Shown here piece by piece: positions 14,017-16,265 of a stretch of DNA of 16,265 nucleotides. Made by a program: the position numbers and the translations under genes. The stretch's first letter is position 1. The number at the start of each line of letters is the position of its first letter. The notes beneath the pieces are model-generated. The model was not told the DNA's origin. It did not search any database and worked only from the letters and a program-made list of their open reading frames with translations. Source of the DNA: an uncultured Clostridia bacterium. GTDB taxonomy: Bacteria; Bacillota; Clostridia; Christensenellales; Borkfalkiaceae. The stretch is taken from the NCBI GenBank assembly GCA_947174955.1, contig CAMWKX010000009.1, positions 1 through 16,265 of the forward strand. Direction: 5' to 3'.

Positions 14017-14124
14017 ATGCGCGAAAGGGATAACGACGCCGCCGAGCTTGCCTGGAAGATGTTCGAAAAGACGGGTTCGGTCAGCTACTATATGCTGTAC
14101 AAAGAGCTTAAAGGAAGAAAGTAA
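14017..14124 (+). CDS. yqzL: YqzL family small protein
   Basis: A 35-residue protein, MRERDNDAAELAWKMFEKTG followed by SVSYYMLYKELKGRK. It matches the YqzL family, whose core is a W-K-x-F-x-x-T-G-x-x-x-x-Y-x-x-Y/F-K-E pattern, and sits where YqzL belongs, between era and recO. The Bacillus protein is slightly longer (about 47 residues), with an acidic tail missing here. It is conserved across Bacillota but has no established function. A consensus AAGGAGG precedes it by seven bases. Confidence 0.92.
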   Translation: MRERDNDAAELAWKMFEKTGSVSYYMLYKELKGRK

Positions 14125-14130
14125 TACTTA

Positions 14131-14847
14131 GTGGATAACGTAAAGGTCAACGCGCTGATGCTACGCGCGGTCGACTACCTTGAAAACGACAAAATTTTAA
14201 CTCTGCTTACGGCGGAGCGCGGCAAACTCACCGCGGGAATAAAGGGAGTAAAAAAGGCGGGCGCAAAGTTGAAATTTGCCGCCCAGCCCTTTTGTTTTGC
14301 CGAGTACATATTGGCCGAGCGCGGCGGAAGATACACGGTAATACAGGCGAGCGAATGCGAAAGCTTTTACGAACTGCGCACGGATATCAATAAGTTTTAC
14401 GCCGCGTGCGCCGTGTGCGAGGCGGCGATAGCGCTCACGTACGAGGGCGATGAGAGCGGCGAAATTTTTTCCGACTGCGTGCGCACGCTTTCTACAATGT
14501 GCGCAAGCGACGAGGGGCTTACGCTCATTGGGTTTTTGCTGTCGGTTTTAAGAAAGGCGGGCTACGGAATATCGCTTAACGCTTGCCCCGCGTGCGGCGC
14601 AAGCCTTACAGCAGCCGACAAAATGCGTTTCAATATGGACACTGGTTCGTTTTGTTGCTGGGACTGCGGCACGGGCGTAGGGGTAAGCGGAGTGACTTAC
14701 GGCGTTCTTCGCGCGGCGGACGGTCACGCAGACGGCGCGATTACGGACGACGGCAAAAAGCGCGCGTTAAAGCTTTTGAAGGAGTACTTAGCGTATAAGA
14801 CGGACGCAAAGCTGAACAGCTTGCAGGAATTCATAAAACTGATTTAA
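14131..14847 (+). CDS. recO: DNA repair protein RecO
   Basis: A 238-residue RecO. The N-terminal OB fold begins VKVNALMLRAVDYLENDKILTLLT (residues 4-27), the standard RecO opening, which supports the GTG start at 14131 despite a weak ribosome binding site. An all-helical middle follows. The C-terminal zinc site is complete: CPACG (Cys152, Cys155) and CCWDCG (Cys176, Cys179). RecO loads RecA onto SSB-coated single-stranded DNA together with RecR in the RecFOR gap-repair pathway. It starts six bases after yqzL and is the last gene of the cluster, followed directly by a terminator. Confidence 0.96.
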   Translation: MDNVKVNALMLRAVDYLENDKILTLLTAERGKLTAGIKGVKKAGAKLKFAAQPFCFAEYILAERGGRYTVIQASECESFYELRTDINKFYAACAVCEAAIALTYEGDESGEIFSDCVRTLSTMCASDEGLTLIGFLLSVLRKAGYGISLNACPACGASLTAADKMRFNMDTGSFCCWDCGTGVGVSGVTYGVLRAADGHADGAITDDGKKRALKLLKEYLAYKTDAKLNSLQEFIKLI

Positions 14848-14856
14848 AAACAAAAT

Positions 14857-14891
14857 ACGCGGCGCAGTTGTCTTTTGCAACCGCGCCGCGT
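14857..14891. terminator. Bidirectional terminator after recO
   Basis: ACGCGGCGC (14857-14865) pairs with GCGCCGCGT (14883-14891). After one mismatch, GTTG (14867-14870) pairs with CAAC (14878-14881), leaving a 7-base loop. TTTATTT follows on the plus strand and TATTTTGTTTTT on the minus strand, so it serves recO and the convergent membrane-protein gene. Confidence 0.85.
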
Positions 14892-14895
14892 TTAT

Positions 14896-15744
14896 TTAAG
14901 TATCCTTTTGGTTTTCAATGGTAACGTCCTCTTCCGAAATATTTAGTTTTAGCTTATGGTCTAAAAAAATGCTTAGCGCAATTAAAGCCACTCCCAAAAC
15001 AAAAAATATTATGGGAACGGAGATATACCCAGAAACTCCCGTGTAGAATTTAAAGTTGTTTTGATAAACTCTGAGAGTAATATCACTGTCGTAAACGTCG
15101 TAAATCAGATATCTGCCAATTTCGGTTACCGTATACGGCATATCGCTTATCACTTTGTGTTCTGCCTTTTTCAATTCTATCATAGAAAAAATAGGTGCAA
15201 TCAAAAGACAGAAATACAATAACAGTGGGTCAATCGCAGGATTAAAAAATTTCATTTTGAGACTTGCATAATGTTCCGCGCGACCTTTCAAATTCATTTT
15301 TTTTAAATGCAGGTAAATTCGACTGGCTATCAAAAGAATCATTACAACCGTAAAAATCAGCGTGATGAAGTAAAATATTGTTTTGTTGGCGTCGGTAAAA
15401 TGTGTAGAGGTAGTTTCTTCATTTTTTAAAGCTGTTAAAGTATCGTATAAAGAGAAATTTTCTGACTTGATATCATCAGGTGACTGCATTTTGCATATTG
15501 GTAAAACGATTAAAAAGATTGCGCTTAAAACAAATAATATATAACTTGCAACTATAATGTAAGTACGAATATTCATTATTCTAGCGTATTTTTCGTGCTG
15601 TTGAGTTTCTTCTAACTTTTTAACCGTGTCCTTAAAACCCTGTTGCAGGTTTTTAAATTTTTTGCTCTTCCTCATATAAATCATTACCGCAATCAATACG
15701 GTTAACATAACCGCAATCAATACGTACAATAATACACTACTCAT
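14896..15744 (-). CDS. AT-rich five-helix membrane protein of unknown function
   Basis: I do not recognise this 282-residue protein. Likely membrane helices are at residues 2-24, 60-84, 122-144, 170-190 and 239-261. A basic, possibly coiled segment (25-58, MRKSKKFKNLQQGFKDTVKK) follows helix 1. A loop at about 85-120 rich in acidic and polar residues (SPDDIKSEN, KNEETTST) and a larger one at 191-238 follow later, and the tail is polar. The start is ATG 15744, with GGAGG at 15756-15760; the frame is open further upstream, but that would overlap the promoter. Three 60-base lines sampled inside the gene have 30-37% GC, against 60% in a line of era, so it was probably acquired. It is divergent from a Cro/CI-type repressor and carries its operator, which suggests a repressor-controlled accessory module. 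Confidence 0.85.
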   Translation of the reverse strand: MSSVLLYVLIAVMLTVLIAVMIYMRKSKKFKNLQQGFKDTVKKLEETQQHEKYARIMNIRTYIIVASYILFVLSAIFLIVLPICKMQSPDDIKSENFSLYDTLTALKNEETTSTHFTDANKTIFYFITLIFTVVMILLIASRIYLHLKKMNLKGRAEHYASLKMKFFNPAIDPLLLYFCLLIAPIFSMIELKKAEHKVISDMPYTVTEIGRYLIYDVYDSDITLRVYQNNFKFYTGVSGYISVPIIFFVLGVALIALSIFLDHKLKLNISEEDVTIENQKDT

Positions 15745-15755
15745 ATAAATCTTTT

Positions 15756-15760
15756 CCTCC
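15756..15760 (-). promoter_or_regulatory. Ribosome binding site fixing the membrane-protein start
   Basis: The minus strand reads GGAGGAAAAG, with GGAGG 11 bases before ATG 15744. It lies downstream of the promoter, so the longer open frame reaching 15801 is not the real N-terminus. Confidence 0.75.
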
Positions 15761-15772
15761 GTGAATAATAAT

Positions 15773-15801
15773 ATTGTATTGTAGAATATTCTACAAGTCA
15801 A
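15773..15801 (-). promoter_or_regulatory. Sigma-A promoter of the membrane-protein gene
   Basis: On the minus strand TTGACT (15801-15796), a 17-base spacer and TACAAT (15778-15773) form a near-consensus promoter. The predicted start of transcription near 15766 gives a leader of about 22 bases that contains the ribosome binding site. The spacer is almost exactly the operator palindrome. Confidence 0.82.
15779..15796. promoter_or_regulatory. Operator 1: 18-bp perfect palindrome
   Basis: TTGTAGAATATTCTACAA reads the same on both strands. It fills the -35/-10 spacer of the membrane-gene promoter, so a bound dimer would exclude RNA polymerase. The likely ligand is the adjacent 70-residue HTH protein. 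Confidence 0.75.
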
Positions 15802-15806
15802 GCATT

Positions 15807-15824
15807 TTTTAGAATTTTCTACAA
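15807..15824. promoter_or_regulatory. Operator 2: near copy of operator 1
   Basis: TTTTAGAATTTTCTACAA matches operator 1 at 16 of 18 positions, 28 bases further right (centre to centre), and ends 10 bases before the repressor ATG. It overlaps the likely -10 TACAAT (15820-15825) of the repressor gene, which suggests negative autoregulation with lower affinity. Confidence 0.65.
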
Positions 15825-15834
15825 TTATAGAATT

Positions 15835-16047
15835 ATGGAAACGGAGTTCAAAGCAATTTTAAAAGAGTTTTTAACCGAGAACGGGCTTACGTTAAGCGCG
15901 TTTGCAAGGCGGGTGGGGGTCAAGCCCAGTCAGGTGAGCGAATGGCTTAAAGGGAAGGCAAAGCCCGGCTACGATTATCTGCGTGCAATGGCGACGGCTT
16001 TCAACGTTTCAGCCGATTACTTTTTGGGAATTAAGGACGAATATTGA
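15835..16047 (+). CDS. Cro/CI (XRE) family helix-turn-helix repressor
   Basis: A 70-residue single-domain HTH_3 protein. The helix-turn-helix spans about residues 19-41 (LTLSAFARRVGVKPSQVSEW), with recognition helix PSQVSEWLKG. It ends with the family-typical AFNVSADYFLG. There is no dimerisation or sensor domain. No ribosome binding site precedes ATG 15835, and a TACAAT at 15820-15825 would start the transcript two or three bases before the ATG, so the mRNA is probably leaderless. A sampled 60-base line of this gene has 58% GC, like the housekeeping genes and unlike its divergent partner. Two matching operators in the shared upstream region indicate that it controls itself and the membrane protein. 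Confidence 0.92.
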   Translation: METEFKAILKEFLTENGLTLSAFARRVGVKPSQVSEWLKGKAKPGYDYLRAMATAFNVSADYFLGIKDEY

Positions 16048-16096
16048 ATTGTTTGTTGTTGCGCGTTATTTTGTGGCAAAAATTTCCTTAAATGGC
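16048..16096. other. Intergenic stretch without a visible terminator
   Basis: Between the repressor stop and the ppdK promoter I see no convincing hairpin or small gene. Repressor transcripts may run into ppdK. Confidence 0.5.
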
Positions 16097-16125
16097 TTGA
16101 AAAAAAGCGGTATATAGTTTATAAT
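16097..16125 (+). promoter_or_regulatory. Sigma-A promoter of ppdK
   Basis: TTGAAA (16097-16102), a 17-base spacer and TATAAT (16120-16125) lie about 40 bases before the ppdK start. The leader is short and AT-rich, with no visible riboswitch. Confidence 0.82.
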
Positions 16126-16153
16126 AAAAAGGTCAGAAATAATAAACGAATTC

Positions 16154-16160
16154 AGGAGGA
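16154..16160 (+). promoter_or_regulatory. Ribosome binding site of ppdK
   Basis: AGGAGGA lies five bases before ATG 16166 and makes that start certain. Confidence 0.85.
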
Positions 16161-16165
16161 AAATT

Positions 16166-16265
16166 ATGGCAAAAAAGTATTGCTACCTTTTTACCGAAGG
16201 TAATGCAACGATGAGAAATCTGTTGGGCGGCAAGGGCGCAAACCTTGCGGAAATGACTAATATCG
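16166..16265 (+). CDS. ppdK: Pyruvate, phosphate dikinase, N-terminal fragment
   Basis: The first 33 codons read MAKKYCYLFTEGNATMRNLL followed by GGKGANLAEMTNI, the highly conserved opening of pyruvate phosphate dikinase, whose GGKGANLAEM segment belongs to the ATP-grasp nucleotide-binding domain. The enzyme interconverts pyruvate, ATP and phosphate with phosphoenolpyruvate, AMP and pyrophosphate, and in many anaerobic Clostridia works in glycolysis/gluconeogenesis. The gene runs off the right edge. It has its own promoter and ribosome binding site. Placement of ppdK close behind recO is familiar in Clostridia; here the repressor/membrane-protein module separates them. Confidence 0.95.
   Translation, partial: MAKKYCYLFTEGNATMRNLLGGKGANLAEMTNI

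Noticed and set aside
15745..15801. A longer N-terminus for the membrane protein, starting at 15801
   Set aside because: It would cover the promoter and operator, and the GGAGG at 15756-15760 supports ATG 15744.
1..16265. CRISPR arrays, tRNA or rRNA genes, insertion sequences, attachment sites
   Set aside because: I looked for regular short repeats with spacers, cloverleaf-like stretches, transposase motifs and terminal inverted repeats in the gaps and saw none. The gaps are short and accounted for by promoters and terminators.

Overview
The window looks like the chromosome of a low-to-mid GC Bacillota, most likely an uncultured Clostridia lineage. The evidence is the gene order yqfC-yqfD-phoH-pgpH(yqfF)-ybeY-era-yqzL-recO, the Firmicute-type small protein YqzL, the strong AGGAGG ribosome binding sites, and a pyruvate phosphate dikinase start at the right edge. 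A very large repeat lipoprotein and a GC-rich synonymous codon bias fit a gut-type clostridial genome, but the sequence alone does not fix the genus.

Layout. (1) Positions 1-533 hold the C-terminal part of an S41 tail-specific protease. It ends at a perfect 13-bp bidirectional terminator (536-565) that it shares with a convergent minus-strand pair at 567-1498: a MinD-like ATPase with a lysine-less P-loop, and a small MinE-like protein. (2) Positions 1499-1726 are a divergent control region. It holds a consensus sigma-A promoter (TTGACA, 17 bases, TATAAT) with a 12-bp palindrome in its spacer, driving a monocistronic 2405-residue lipoprotein gene (1727-8944) that ends at a hairpin (8970-8995). 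(3) Positions 9032-14847 are a compact housekeeping cluster: the sporulation pair yqfC/yqfD (yqfD interrupted by a -1 frameshift at a G6 run), phoH, a short c-di-AMP phosphodiesterase pgpH, ybeY, era, yqzL and recO, closed by a terminator at 14857-14891. (4) Positions 14896-16047 hold a divergent two-gene module: an AT-rich five-helix membrane protein on the minus strand and a 70-residue Cro/CI-type repressor on the plus strand. An 18-bp perfect palindrome fills the spacer of the membrane-gene promoter, and a near-identical second copy lies just before the repressor. (5) Positions 16097-16265 hold a good promoter, a ribosome binding site and the first 33 codons of ppdK.

How the genes work together. 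PhoH, YbeY, Era and RecO are the conserved RNA/ribosome-maturation and DNA-repair block of Bacillota, with PgpH setting c-di-AMP levels. YqfC and YqfD are normally mother-cell sporulation proteins. The MinD-like/MinE-like pair probably works in septum or surface positioning.

Most worth a second look are the yqfD frameshift, which has the architecture of programmed -1 frameshifting but could also be a homopolymer error; the P-loop-defective MinD; the giant lipoprotein; the PgpH without its extracellular domain; and the repressor/membrane-protein module.
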